Counted from the first letter of the stretch, positions 1-5,623 are shown. The stretch is 5,749 bases of DNA from JBIOUF01 sp044866695 (GCA_044866695.1 JBIOUF010000172.1:1-5749); one strand, 5' to 3'. Numbers and translations are program-made. The notes: generated from the sequence alone by a model not told the origin.

Positions 1-65
1 GTCGCCGCAGCCGCGGACGTGGTCGCGGAGGGGCAGCCGGGGATGTGCCAGACGCCAGAGGCACC
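1..65. other. Left edge, no supported gene
   Basis: All three forward frames are open here and run into the repeat cluster, where two of them stop at about 163-180. One frame starts VAAAADVVAEG, which could be the last residues of a gene entering from the left. The stretch is too short and too compositionally biased to decide. A copy of the linker motif GATGTGCCAGACGCCAG lies at 42-58. Confidence 0.3.
42..58 (+). repeat. Linker motif of the REP cluster, copy 1
   Basis: GATGTGCCAGACGCCAG. Related copies lie at 296-327 and 436-462, each placed directly beside a REP-like unit. The motif therefore appears to be a conserved connector belonging to the repeat family rather than unique DNA. Confidence 0.6.
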
Positions 66-124
66 GGTGGTCGAGGTGGGCGCGCTTCGAGACGGGCTCC
101 TTCGTCGCCCTCCTCAGGAACCGC
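66..124. repeat. REP-like unit A, diverged, head-to-head
   Basis: The unit starts GGTGGTCGAGGTGGGCGCG and ends GCCCTCCTCAGGAACCGC. Its right half is an inverted, diverged copy of the consensus half unit (GGTTGAGGAGGGCGAG...GAGCCCGTCTC). It carries more substitutions than the other copies, so it is probably older. Confidence 0.6.
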
Positions 125-137
125 GGAGCGAGCCCCA

Positions 138-169
138 CCGGTGGTTGAGGAGGGCGAGCTTGCGAGCCC
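138..169 (+). repeat. REP-like half unit B
   Basis: CCGGTGGTTGAGG followed by AGGGCGAGCTTGCGAGCCC. It is identical to the first 32 bases of unit C, which begins immediately after it. This makes a perfect 32-base tandem of the left half without the CTCGAAACCACC right arm. Confidence 0.85.
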
Positions 170-221
170 CCGGTGGTTGAGGAGGGCGAGCTTGCGAGCC
201 CGTCTCGAACCCAACCACCGG
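170..221 (+). repeat. REP-like full unit C
   Basis: A complete palindromic unit. The 9-base ends CCGGTGGTT (170-178) and AACCACCGG (213-221) are exact inverted repeats. The interior also pairs: GGGC with GCCC, and TTGAG with CTCGAA through one bulge. A transcript or single strand could fold into a long imperfect hairpin. Confidence 0.85.
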
Positions 222-247
222 CACAAGGGCTGGGACCCCGCCACACG

Positions 248-295
248 CCGGTGGTTTCGAGACGCTCGCCTAGCGGCTCGCTCCTCAACCACCGG
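248..295 (-). repeat. REP-like full unit D, inverted
   Basis: A complete 48-base unit in the opposite orientation to C. It starts CCGGTGGTTTCGAGACG and ends CTCCTCAACCACCGG, with exact 9-base inverted ends (248-256 and 287-295). Its core (CTCGCCTAGCGGCTCG) differs from unit C. Confidence 0.85.
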
Positions 296-327
296 GATGT
301 GCCAGGGCCACGCCAGCGGCGTATCGG
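296..327 (+). repeat. Linker motif of the REP cluster, copy 2
   Basis: GATGTGCCAGGGCCACGCC, then AGCGGCGTATCGG, joining unit D to unit E. It matches the copy at 436-462 apart from a short insertion and a few substitutions. Confidence 0.6.
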
Positions 328-355
328 TGGTTGCGGAGGGCGCCCTTCGAGCCCC
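325..355 (+). repeat. REP-like half unit E
   Basis: CGGTGGTTGCGGAGGGCGCCC, then TTCGAGCCC. This left-half unit carries a T-to-C/G-type change in GTTGAGG (GTTGCGG) and an altered core. It begins a second run of tandem half units (E, F, G) at a 31-32 base period. Confidence 0.8.
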
Positions 356-387
356 CCGGTGGTTGAGGAGGGCGCCGTTCGAGCCCC
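356..387 (+). repeat. REP-like half unit F
   Basis: CCGGTGGTTGAGGAGGGCGCC, then GTTCGAGCCCC with the core GCCGTTCGAG. It directly abuts units E and G and shows the same 32-base period as units B/C. Confidence 0.85.
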
Positions 388-433
388 CCGGTGGTTGAGG
401 AGGGCGAGCTTGCGAGCCCGTCTCGAAACCACC
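388..433 (+). repeat. REP-like full unit G
   Basis: Starts CCGGTGGTTGAGG, has the core GGGCGAGCTTGCGAGCCC identical to units B and C, and ends CTCGAAACCACC. The 7-base arms GGTGGTT and AACCACC are exact inverted repeats. It closes the left cluster and is followed by the third linker copy. Confidence 0.85.
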
Positions 434-645
434 CAGATGTACCAGACGCCAGCGTGTATCGGGGCGGCGGCACTGATCGGCGTCTGCGGCACGCCCCGAC
501 CTTGACGGTTCCGCCTTCCCCCGCCTTCCCTCGGCGCGCGGGCCGGCGCGGGGGAGGAAGCCGGGCGGAAGCCGGCGGACGCAGCGTGCGGGGGTCCGCA
601 GTGTCCGCTCTCAACCCCTGGAGCCGAGCCAACAGGAGGCACGCC
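434..645. other. Gene-free GC-rich leader region
   Basis: The stretch begins with linker copy 3 (GATGTACCAGACGCCAGCG, to 462). It then holds an exact 10-base tandem repeat CCGCCTTCCC (511-530) and a GGAAGCCGG direct repeat (556-564, 567-575). GCGGAC at 575-580 can pair with GTCCGC at either 594-599 or 603-608. TTGACG at 502-507 resembles a -35 box, but no TANNNT box follows at the right distance, so I do not call a promoter. Confidence 0.5.
634..639 (+). promoter_or_regulatory. Strong ribosome binding site for the ATG at 646
   Basis: A perfect AGGAGG six bases before ATG 646. This is one of the two best ribosome sites in the window. It serves a frame that does not encode the transporter body, which supports the view that the transporter's original start has been separated from its coding frame. 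Confidence 0.7.
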
Positions 646-756
646 ATGAGCCAGGCGACGCATGACCGCACCAGCGACATCGCCGACGGGACGGCCGGCG
701 AGATCGTCCCTGCGACGACCGGCTCGGCGCGGTCGTCCCTCCGATGCCCGGCGTGA
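646..756 (+). CDS. Short open frame, possible stranded transporter N-terminus
   Basis: A 36-residue frame starting MSQATHDRTSDIADG and ending with TGA at 754-756. It has a perfect AGGAGG six bases upstream and overlaps the ATG at 744 of the transporter frame by 13 bases. I recognise no domain and no membrane segment. Two readings fit. It may be the original start of the MMPL gene, cut off by an out-of-frame deletion that removed helix 1 and part of the first outer domain. Alternatively it is a short leader peptide coupled to the downstream frame. The first is more likely, because transporter-like sequence begins abruptly at about 720-744 in another frame. Whether a stable product is made cannot be told from sequence. 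Confidence 0.35.
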   Translation: MSQATHDRTSDIADGTAGEIVPATTGSARSSLRCPA

Positions 757-2517
757 GCGTGTCCCCGGACGGGCGCACGGCCGTGGTGCTGGCCGGTGCG
801 GACGCCGACACCAACGAGATGGTGCGCGCCGCGACCGACCTGAAGGGCGCGCTCGAGGATCTCTCGACCGGCACCGTCGAGGTCCACCCCACCGGGGCGT
901 CGGTCCTGTGGTCGGACTTCAGCGAGTCGAACCTCGAGGCGATGCTCACCTCCGAGCTGCACTCATGGCCCGGCACGTTCGCGATCCTCCTGCTGGCGTT
1001 CGGTGGCCTGGTCGCGGCGGGCCTGCCACTCATGCTCACGATCTCCGGCCTGGTCGCCTCGGCGGGGTCCCTCGTCTTGGTCAACGAGCTCGTCCCGGTG
1101 TCCATCTGGGCCATGGACTTCGCGATGATGTTCTCGCTCGCGCTCGGCTTCGACTACGCGCTGTTCCTGGTCGTCCGCTACCGAGCGGCACGCAACCGCA
1201 GCGGGTCCCGACGGGACGCAGTTGCCGAGACCATGGACACGGCCGGGAAGGCGGTGCTGCTCTCCGGTCTCACCGTCCTGGTCTCGCTCTCCGCGGTGCT
1301 GCTGGTCCCGGCGCCGTCCTTCCGCTCGGCAGCGGGGGGCATCATGCTCTCCGTCGTCTTCGTCCTTGCCGCGACGCTGACCCTGTTGCCGGTGCTCCTG
1401 GTCACCCTCGACGAGAGGATCAACCGGCTCTCCCTGCCCTGGTTCGACACCGCACGGCACCGGTCCGAGCGGCTCGCGGCGTGGGGCGCGCGGCTGTGGC
1501 GCCGCCCGGCCCTCTGGGGTGTGGCATCCTTCGTGGTCCTCGCGGCGCTCGCCGCACCCGTCCTGGGTCTGCACACCGCGATGCCCTCGGTCAAGGTGCT
1601 CCCCGAGGACTCCAGCGCCCGGGTCGGGTACCACCAGCTCTCCGACTCGTTCGGACCGGGCGCCCCGGGGCTCCTCCAGGTCGTCACGCGGGGCGAGGAC
1701 GCCGCGGCCGCCGGCCGAGCCCTGGCTGAGGACCCCGGGATCGCCGCGGTGCTGCCCGCGCTCCCGGCCGCCGACCGGACCGACTACCGGCTCATCCCGG
1801 CCGTCCCCATCGTCGACCCCGCCGAGGGCGCGCTTGCGACGACCGTCGCGCGGCTGCGGGCCGGCCTGCCGTCGTCCGCGGTCGTGGGTGGACCCGCCGT
1901 GGAGAACATCGACCTCGAGAGGCAGCTCGACTCCTCCACACCGCTGGTCGTCGCGGTGGTCCTGGTGCTGGGGTTCCTGCTGCTGCTGGTCGCCCTTGGG
2001 GCGCCGCTGATCTCGCTGCTCGGGACCGTCGCCAGCCTGCTGTCCACGGCGGCGGCCTTCGGCGTGGCGCGGCTAGTCTTCCAGGACGGGCATGGAGACA
2101 CTCTGTTCGGTTTCGAGCACCAGGGCTTCGTCGACGCGTGGGCGCCGGTGTTCTTCTTCGCGATGATCTTCGCGATCGCGATGGACTACACGGTCTTCCT
2201 GCTCGCGGCGGCCAAGGAGCACTGGGAGCGGTCCGGCGACGCCCGGGTGGCCATGGTCGAGGCCCTGGCCCACTCCGGACCGGTCATCTTCGCCGCGGGA
2301 GGCGTCATGGTCGCGGTGTTCTTCGCCTTCACCCTGTCCGGGCCACTCCCGCCCAAGGAGATGGGTCTGATCCTCGGGCTCGCGGTGCTCCTGGACGCGT
2401 TCCTGGGTGCGGCTGGTGCTGCTGCCCGTCATGCTCCGGCTGGCCGGACCTGCGGCGTGGGCCACCCCCGACTGGCTCCGGCGCGTGCTGCCCACCGTCA
2501 GCTTCTCCCACGGCTGA
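744..2517 (+). pseudogene. MMPL/RND-family transporter, 5'-truncated and frameshifted
   Basis: Remnant of a multi-helix inner-membrane exporter of the MMPL (RND superfamily) type, which usually moves lipids or small hydrophobic molecules using the proton gradient. Visible in order, counting from ATG 744: the end of the first outer domain (1-75), helices 2-6 (about 78-222), an amphipathic linker, helix 7 (257-275), the second outer domain (280-398) and helices 8-11 (400-531). Both family proton-relay aspartates are present, in GFDYALF (D137) and AMDYTVF (D481). Helix 1 and roughly 130-150 N-terminal residues are absent, and ATG 744 has no ribosome site. At 2405-2407 one extra G moves the frame. 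The expected ending, VRLVLLPVMLRLAG through to FSHG, continues in the +1 frame to TGA 2515-2517. Left in its own frame, the protein would run on with unrelated arginine/alanine-rich sequence. Substrate unknown. A sequencing error could explain the 3' lesion but not the 5' truncation. Confidence 0.8.
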
Positions 2518-2596
2518 GGTCGCGGTCGGGCGCGGGCGTCGATCTGGGCGACCAGGAGTGGAGCGGCGCTCCCGAGGTGGCGGGTGCCGGTGTGGT

Positions 2597-2618
2597 CCAC
2601 GACGTACCAGTGTCGTGG
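2597..2618. terminator. Hairpin between convergent genes, possible terminator
   Basis: CCACGAC (2597-2603) and GTCGTGG (2612-2618) are exact inverted repeats with an 8-base loop. The hairpin lies in the 123-base gap between the end of the transporter remnant and the end of the hydrolase, where a two-way terminator is expected. There is no T-run on either side. That is common in high-GC actinobacteria but leaves the call uncertain. Confidence 0.35.
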
Positions 2619-2640
2619 GCGGAGAGCAGGACCCAGCGTC

Positions 2641-3462
2641 TCAGCCGCCGAGCCGGTCGGCGATGTCGGCGAGCAGCAGCTCCGCGACGACGGCCGGCTT
2701 GTCGGCGGGGGCACCGTGTCTGGCGCGAGGAAGCCGGACGGCGTCGGACGAAGGCAGCGCGCGCTCCAGGAGCATCGAGCGCTCGAGCAGGTGCTCCGGG
2801 GACCGCTCGCCGGTGAGCAGCAGCACGTGGTGCCGGACCGCGGCGTAGGCAGGCAGCCGGTCGCCCAGGTCGAGCAGCGCCTCGTAGTCCGCCACCTGGC
2901 CGGGCACGAGCACGTCGCGGTACCGCCGCGACAGCGTGACCAGCCGCGACAGCAGCGCCAGGGCGGGCGGCACCCGGACCACGTCGCGCAGGAAGACCTG
3001 CAGCGCCTTGCCCGGCCGCCCAGCGTCCAGCGCCCGCCGCGCCGCCAGCGCCGCGGCCGGGCTGCCCAGCGGGAGGTCGGCTGAGCTGACCGGAGGCTCG
3101 AAGACGGCCAGCGCGTCGAAGCGGTCGGGCGCCGCCAGTGCGGCCTCGAGCGCCGCCACACCTCCCGAAGAGTGGCCGAACAGGTAGCACGGCCGGCCCA
3201 CGGCCGCCGCCACGGCGACGACGTCGGCCGCCTCGTCACGCAGGCCCACCGGCCGCCAGGAGTCCACGTCGGCGCGGTACTGCCGGCGGACCAGGCGGAG
3301 CACGCGGTGCCGGGTCGCCAGCCGGGCGGCCAGCCCGGCGTAGGACCGGCCGTCGTCCAGCCCGCCGCCGGCCAGGACGACCGCGACGGCGCCGTGACCC
3401 TCGTCGTGCGCCGAGACCGGGCAGCCGTCGGCGGCGGCGAGGCTGAGCAGGCGCTCGGGCAC
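2641..3462 (-). CDS. Alpha/beta hydrolase
   Basis: A 273-residue single-domain alpha/beta-fold hydrolase, with no signal peptide or membrane helix, so probably cytoplasmic. VLAGGGLDDG (29-38) fits the loop that forms the oxyanion hole. YLFGHSSGGVAAL carries the nucleophile elbow GHSSG (96-100) with Ser98. VFEPP (120-124) follows beta strand 6. LLLTGERSPEHL (214-225) is the late strand seen in this actinobacterial group. RARHGAP supplies the likely catalytic His249. The acid residue is not certain from sequence. I chose GTG at 3460-3462 because AGGAG lies nine bases upstream on this strand and the homology-like part starts just after it; the frame stays open far upstream only because of base composition. 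The substrate is unknown: esterase, lactonase and similar activities all fit. The gene is divergent from the HtrA-like protease and convergent with the transporter remnant. Confidence 0.85.
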   Translation of the reverse strand: MPERLLSLAAADGCPVSAHDEGHGAVAVVLAGGGLDDGRSYAGLAARLATRHRVLRLVRRQYRADVDSWRPVGLRDEAADVVAVAAAVGRPCYLFGHSSGGVAALEAALAAPDRFDALAVFEPPVSSADLPLGSPAAALAARRALDAGRPGKALQVFLRDVVRVPPALALLSRLVTLSRRYRDVLVPGQVADYEALLDLGDRLPAYAAVRHHVLLLTGERSPEHLLERSMLLERALPSSDAVRLPRARHGAPADKPAVVAELLLADIADRLGG

Positions 3463-3473
3463 GGAAAGGGTCT

Positions 3474-3499
3474 CCTGGGTGGTCCTGGGACAACCCAGG
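3474..3499. promoter_or_regulatory. Inverted repeat over the hydrolase ribosome site
   Basis: CCTGGGT (3474-3480) and ACCCAGG (3493-3499) are exact inverted repeats. An inner CCTGGG (3484-3489) can pair instead with CCCAGG (3494-3499) across a 4-base loop. Read on the minus strand, the outer arm overlaps the hydrolase ribosome site (complement of 3472-3476). It could be a repressor operator or an RNA hairpin that hides the ribosome site. Function is inferred only. Confidence 0.4.
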
Positions 3500-3538
3500 C
3501 TGGGGTGTCGCCGGTCGCCTCGCAAGCCCGGACGCGTC

Positions 3539-3555
3539 GTTCGCTGACAGCGAAC
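3539..3555. promoter_or_regulatory. Operator-like palindrome in divergent promoter region
   Basis: GTTCGCT-GAC-AGCGAAC: perfect 7-base arms around a 3-base centre, in the middle of the 147-base region between the divergent hydrolase and protease genes. Size and symmetry fit a dimeric repressor site. The centre CTGACA loosely resembles a -35 box for the protease, but no good -10 box follows. No regulator gene is in the window. Confidence 0.45.
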
Positions 3556-3598
3556 CGCAGGAAGGAAGGCGCGTCGGGGACTCCGGCGTTGTGCGGAC

Positions 3599-3604
3599 AG
3601 GAGG
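3599..3604 (+). promoter_or_regulatory. Ribosome binding site fixing the protease start
   Basis: AGGAGG five bases before ATG 3610. The same frame is open for more than 400 bases upstream, so this site is the main reason for choosing ATG 3610 over upstream starts that would lie inside the hydrolase gene. Confidence 0.75.
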
Positions 3605-3609
3605 AGCCC

Positions 3610-4599
3610 ATGGATCCCGACACCTTCGGTGCCCCGGGCCGGGACGGCCCGGACGACCCGGACGACCCGGACGACGTGGCGCTGGACGCCTACTCGCAGG
3701 TCGTCTCGAGCGTCGCGCACGACCTGCTCCCCCGCGTCGCGGCGATCCGGCTGCACCGCTCGGGCCGCTCCGGGGAGGCCTCCGGCTCCGCCGTCGTCCT
3801 CACCGCGGAGGGCCACCTCCTGACCAACGCGCACGTGGTGGGCCAGGCGGACGCGGGGGAGGCGACCTTCGCCGACGGCCGGGTGGCGCGCCTGGAGGTC
3901 ATCGGCCAGGACCCGCTGGCCGACCTCGCGGTGGTGCGGGCCGACCGGCAGACCGTCGACCCGCCGGTCTACCGCGACGTGGACGGCCTGGTCATCGGGA
4001 CCCTCGTGGTCGCCGTCGGGAACCCGCTCGGCCTCGCCGGCAGCGTGAGCGCCGGCGTCGTCTCGGGCCTCGGCCGGGCGCTGCCCGTGCGCACCCGCAC
4101 CGCCACCCGGATCATCGAGGACGTCATCCAGACCGACGCCGCGCTCAACCCCGGCAGCTCCGGTGGCGCCCTGGCGGACTCCCACGGCCGCGTGGTGGGC
4201 ATCAACACCGCCGTCGCCGGCGCGGGGCTCGGCCTCGCCGTGCCGATCAACGTCACGACCCGGCGGATCATCCACGACCTGCTCCGCGACGGGCGGGTCC
4301 GCCGCGGCTACCTCGGCCTGGTCACCACGCCCGCACCCCTGGTGCCGCAGTGGGCCGACCGCACCGGTCAGGCCACCGCCCTGCGGGTCGTCGAGGTGGT
4401 GACCGGGAGCCCCGCGGCGACCAGCGGTCTGCGCGCCGGCGACCTGGTGCTGGCCGTGGACGGCACGGCGCTGGGAGACGCGCAGTCGCTGCAGCGCCTG
4501 CTGTTCGGCGAGTCGGTCGGCCGCCGGATGGAGATCACCGTGCTGCGCAACGGCGCGCTGGTCGACGCCGTCGCGGTGCCGGCCGAGCTGGGCGAGTGA
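3610..4599 (+). CDS. HtrA-like S1C serine protease with PDZ domain
   Basis: A 329-residue trypsin-fold protease of the HtrA/DegP class, which degrades or senses misfolded or specific target proteins. The triad is complete: His75 in LTNAHVV, Asp105 in DPLADLAVV and Ser184 in NPGSSGGAL. The AVGNPLGL and GLGLAVPIN motifs of the family are also present. A single PDZ domain spans about 233-323, with YLGL as the start of its binding groove and SPAATSGLRAGD in its middle. The N-terminus is acidic and carries three Pro-Asp-Asp repeats (14-22). Unlike most actinobacterial HtrA proteins it has no signal peptide and no membrane anchor before the protease domain, so a cytoplasmic location is inferred. 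The start is set by AGGAGG at 3599-3604. It is divergent from the alpha/beta hydrolase and shares its 147-base control region. I give no gene symbol because the anchorless form is not clearly orthologous to htrA, degP or pepD. Confidence 0.9.
   Translation: MDPDTFGAPGRDGPDDPDDPDDVALDAYSQVVSSVAHDLLPRVAAIRLHRSGRSGEASGSAVVLTAEGHLLTNAHVVGQADAGEATFADGRVARLEVIGQDPLADLAVVRADRQTVDPPVYRDVDGLVIGTLVVAVGNPLGLAGSVSAGVVSGLGRALPVRTRTATRIIEDVIQTDAALNPGSSGGALADSHGRVVGINTAVAGAGLGLAVPINVTTRRIIHDLLRDGRVRRGYLGLVTTPAPLVPQWADRTGQATALRVVEVVTGSPAATSGLRAGDLVLAVDGTALGDAQSLQRLLFGESVGRRMEITVLRNGALVDAVAVPAELGE
3649..3675 (+). repeat. 9-base tandem repeat inside the protease gene
   Basis: Three exact copies of CCGGACGAC, in frame, coding for Pro-Asp-Asp three times (residues 14-22). 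A tandem repeat in a coding region can change copy number by slippage. Here that would lengthen or shorten an acidic N-terminal tail without breaking the frame. Confidence 0.85.
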
Positions 4600-4672
4600 C
4601 TCAGGCCACCGCGGCAGGTGAGTGGTCTCGTCTCGTGGCACGGTGCCGTCCGTCCGAGAGGAGTTTCGCACA

Positions 4673-4690
4673 CGGGCAGAGCTCCGCCCG
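4673..4690 (+). terminator. Possible terminator hairpin after the protease
   Basis: CGGGC (4673-4677) pairs with GCCCG (4686-4690), with one mismatch and one further G:C pair toward an AGCT tip. It lies 74 bases past the protease stop and before the next promoter. No T-run follows. A second small palindrome, GGCAC-G-GTGCC, lies at 4637-4647. Confidence 0.3.
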
Positions 4691-4733
4691 GTGGGCCGCT
4701 CAGAGGAGTGCCGTCGGCGGCGCGGGGCGGACG

Positions 4734-4739
4734 TAAGGT
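4734..4739 (+). promoter_or_regulatory. -10 box of a probable leaderless promoter
   Basis: TAAGGT fits the actinobacterial -10 pattern TANNNT. It ends six bases before ATG 4746, so transcription would begin at or next to the start codon. There is no ribosome site before that ATG, as expected for a leaderless message. No clear -35 box lies at 16-18 bases upstream. Confidence 0.55.
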
Positions 4740-4745
4740 TGCGGG

Positions 4746-5081
4746 ATGCCTGACGCGCCCGACCCCATCGCCTACACCGCGCTCCAGCCGGGCACACCGG
4801 TACGGACGGGCGAGGGGCACCCGTTCGGCACGGTCCAGGCCGTGCTGGTCGACGAGAAGGTTTCCGTGTTCGACGGCATCGTCGTCCAGACGGCGGAGGG
4901 TGCGCGGTTCGTCGACGCCGACCTCATCGGCACGATCTACACCACCTACGTCTGCACGACACTCACCGCAGACCAGGCGGCGCGCCTCCCCCTGCCCGAC
5001 GCGTCGAACCTGATCGACGTCAAACCGGCGACGTCGATGGCCGGACGGCTCGGCCGCATGTTCCGCCGGGGGAAGCGGTAG
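4746..5081 (+). CDS. Small PRC-barrel-like protein
   Basis: A 111-residue soluble protein without signal or membrane segment. The N-terminal 80 residues read as a PRC-barrel-like fold: YTALQPGTPVRT, then HPFGTVQAVLVDE, then VFDGIVVQT, then ARFVDADLIGTIY, an alternation of short beta strands with GTV and DGIVV turns. PRC-barrel proteins commonly bind RNA or partner proteins or act in stress responses, so no specific job can be given. The end (GRLGRMFRRGKR) is strongly basic and may contact nucleic acid or membrane lipid. ATG 4746 is supported by the TAAGGT box just upstream and the lack of any ribosome site. The next gene follows 60 bases after the stop on the same strand. Confidence 0.75.
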   Translation: MPDAPDPIAYTALQPGTPVRTGEGHPFGTVQAVLVDEKVSVFDGIVVQTAEGARFVDADLIGTIYTTYVCTTLTADQAARLPLPDASNLIDVKPATSMAGRLGRMFRRGKR

Positions 5082-5086
5082 CGCAT

Positions 5087-5137
5087 TGGGATTCCCAGAG
5101 GGACTCGGGGGATCAGGAAAACCTCAGGGAAGCCCTG
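5087..5137. other. Two small palindromes between the last two genes
   Basis: TGGGA-T-TCCCA lies at 5087-5097 and CAGGG-AAG-CCCTG at 5125-5137. Both are short and perfect. The second sits just before ATG 5142 and includes the only ribosome-site-like sequence (AGGGA, 5126-5130), so it could mask it. The first may mark the end of the upstream transcript. Both roles are guesses. Confidence 0.25.
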
Positions 5138-5141
5138 GACA

Positions 5142-5621
5142 ATGGAGGCCGACCCGCCGCCCTTCTGCCTGATCTGGACCGTGATGCCACCCGCCACCGA
5201 CCCTGCCACCGCCTCCGCGGGTCGTCACCTAGCGTTCGTCACCCGCGCGCACGACCTGATCGACCGGCTCGAGGCGTGGGCTCACGGCGGTCGGGCTCGG
5301 TCGCTGGTCTGCAAGGTCTTCGTCACCGTCGTCGGCCCGCTCGTCGTCCTGACCGGGATCGCCATGACCGTGTTACCCGGGCCTGGCCTGGTCGTCGTCG
5401 CGCTCGGCCTGGCACTTCTTGCGCTGGAGTACGACTGGGCCCGTACGGCGCTGCGACTGATGGGGCGGGCGCTGACCCGGGCCCGCGACACTGCGCTGCC
5501 TGCGGACGGCTCGGGCCTCAGACGGGCGATCGGCGTGGCTGGCGCCGGCTTCTTCTTCGTTCTCACCTTCGCACTCACGACCGCGATCACGACCTACTTG
5601 GGCGCGCACGCGATCCTGTAG
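5142..5621 (+). CDS. Small membrane protein with PGPG signature
   Basis: A 159-residue inner-membrane protein of the putative PGPGW/TIGR02611-type family, whose function is unknown. The signature is LPGPGLVVVALGLALLALEYDWA, in two parts: a first hydrophobic hairpin arm (about 58-78), the PGPG turn at 79-82, and a second arm (83-95) ending in the conserved EYDWA. The usual Trp after PGPG is Leu here. A third helix lies at about 130-152. The N-terminus (RHLAFVTRAHDLIDRLEAW, 28-46) is a charged helix expected in the cytoplasm. The start is uncertain. ATG 5142 has a weak AGGGA 11 bases upstream, while ATG 5184 (145 residues) would remove an atypical MEADPPPFCLIW leader and fits the usual family start better. 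Neighbours give no functional hint. Confidence 0.75.
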   Translation: MEADPPPFCLIWTVMPPATDPATASAGRHLAFVTRAHDLIDRLEAWAHGGRARSLVCKVFVTVVGPLVVLTGIAMTVLPGPGLVVVALGLALLALEYDWARTALRLMGRALTRARDTALPADGSGLRRAIGVAGAGFFFVLTFALTTAITTYLGAHAIL

Positions 5622-5623
5622 CC

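Noticed and set aside
138..433. CRISPR array
   Set aside because: The repeated units are palindromic, diverged and partly directly abutting, with no unique spacers of even length and no cas gene nearby.
66..433. Insertion sequence or integrase attachment site
   Set aside because: No transposase or integrase is present, no target-site duplication is visible, and the pattern is a dispersed REP-type repeat.
502..530. Sigma-70-type promoter from the TTGACG at 502-507
   Set aside because: The bases at the -10 distance are CTTCCC-like, with no TANNNT within 15-19 bases.
285..962. Minus-strand frame of 225 codons spanning the repeats and transporter start
   Set aside because: It crosses the repeat cluster and reads the transporter antisense. 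It has no ribosome site and no protein-like motif.
662..1729. A 355-codon plus-strand frame inside the transporter region
   Set aside because: Arg/Gly/Pro-rich composition without domains. It is the +2 shadow of the MMPL frame, which has clear membrane helices and motifs.
2403..2410. Programmed ribosomal frameshift in the transporter
   Set aside because: The sequence CTGGGTG is not a recognised slippery site and no pseudoknot is evident. With the 5' end also missing, simple gene decay is the more economical explanation.
3591..4736. A 381-codon plus-strand frame over the protease
   Set aside because: It is an Arg/Gly/Pro-rich shadow of the protease frame, which has the complete triad and PDZ motifs.
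2641..4797. A 718-codon minus-strand open frame running through the hydrolase and across the whole protease gene
   Set aside because: Only the part from 3462 to 2641 looks like protein. The rest is the antisense of the protease, open because of high GC, and rich in Arg, Gly, His and Asp in a shadow-frame manner.
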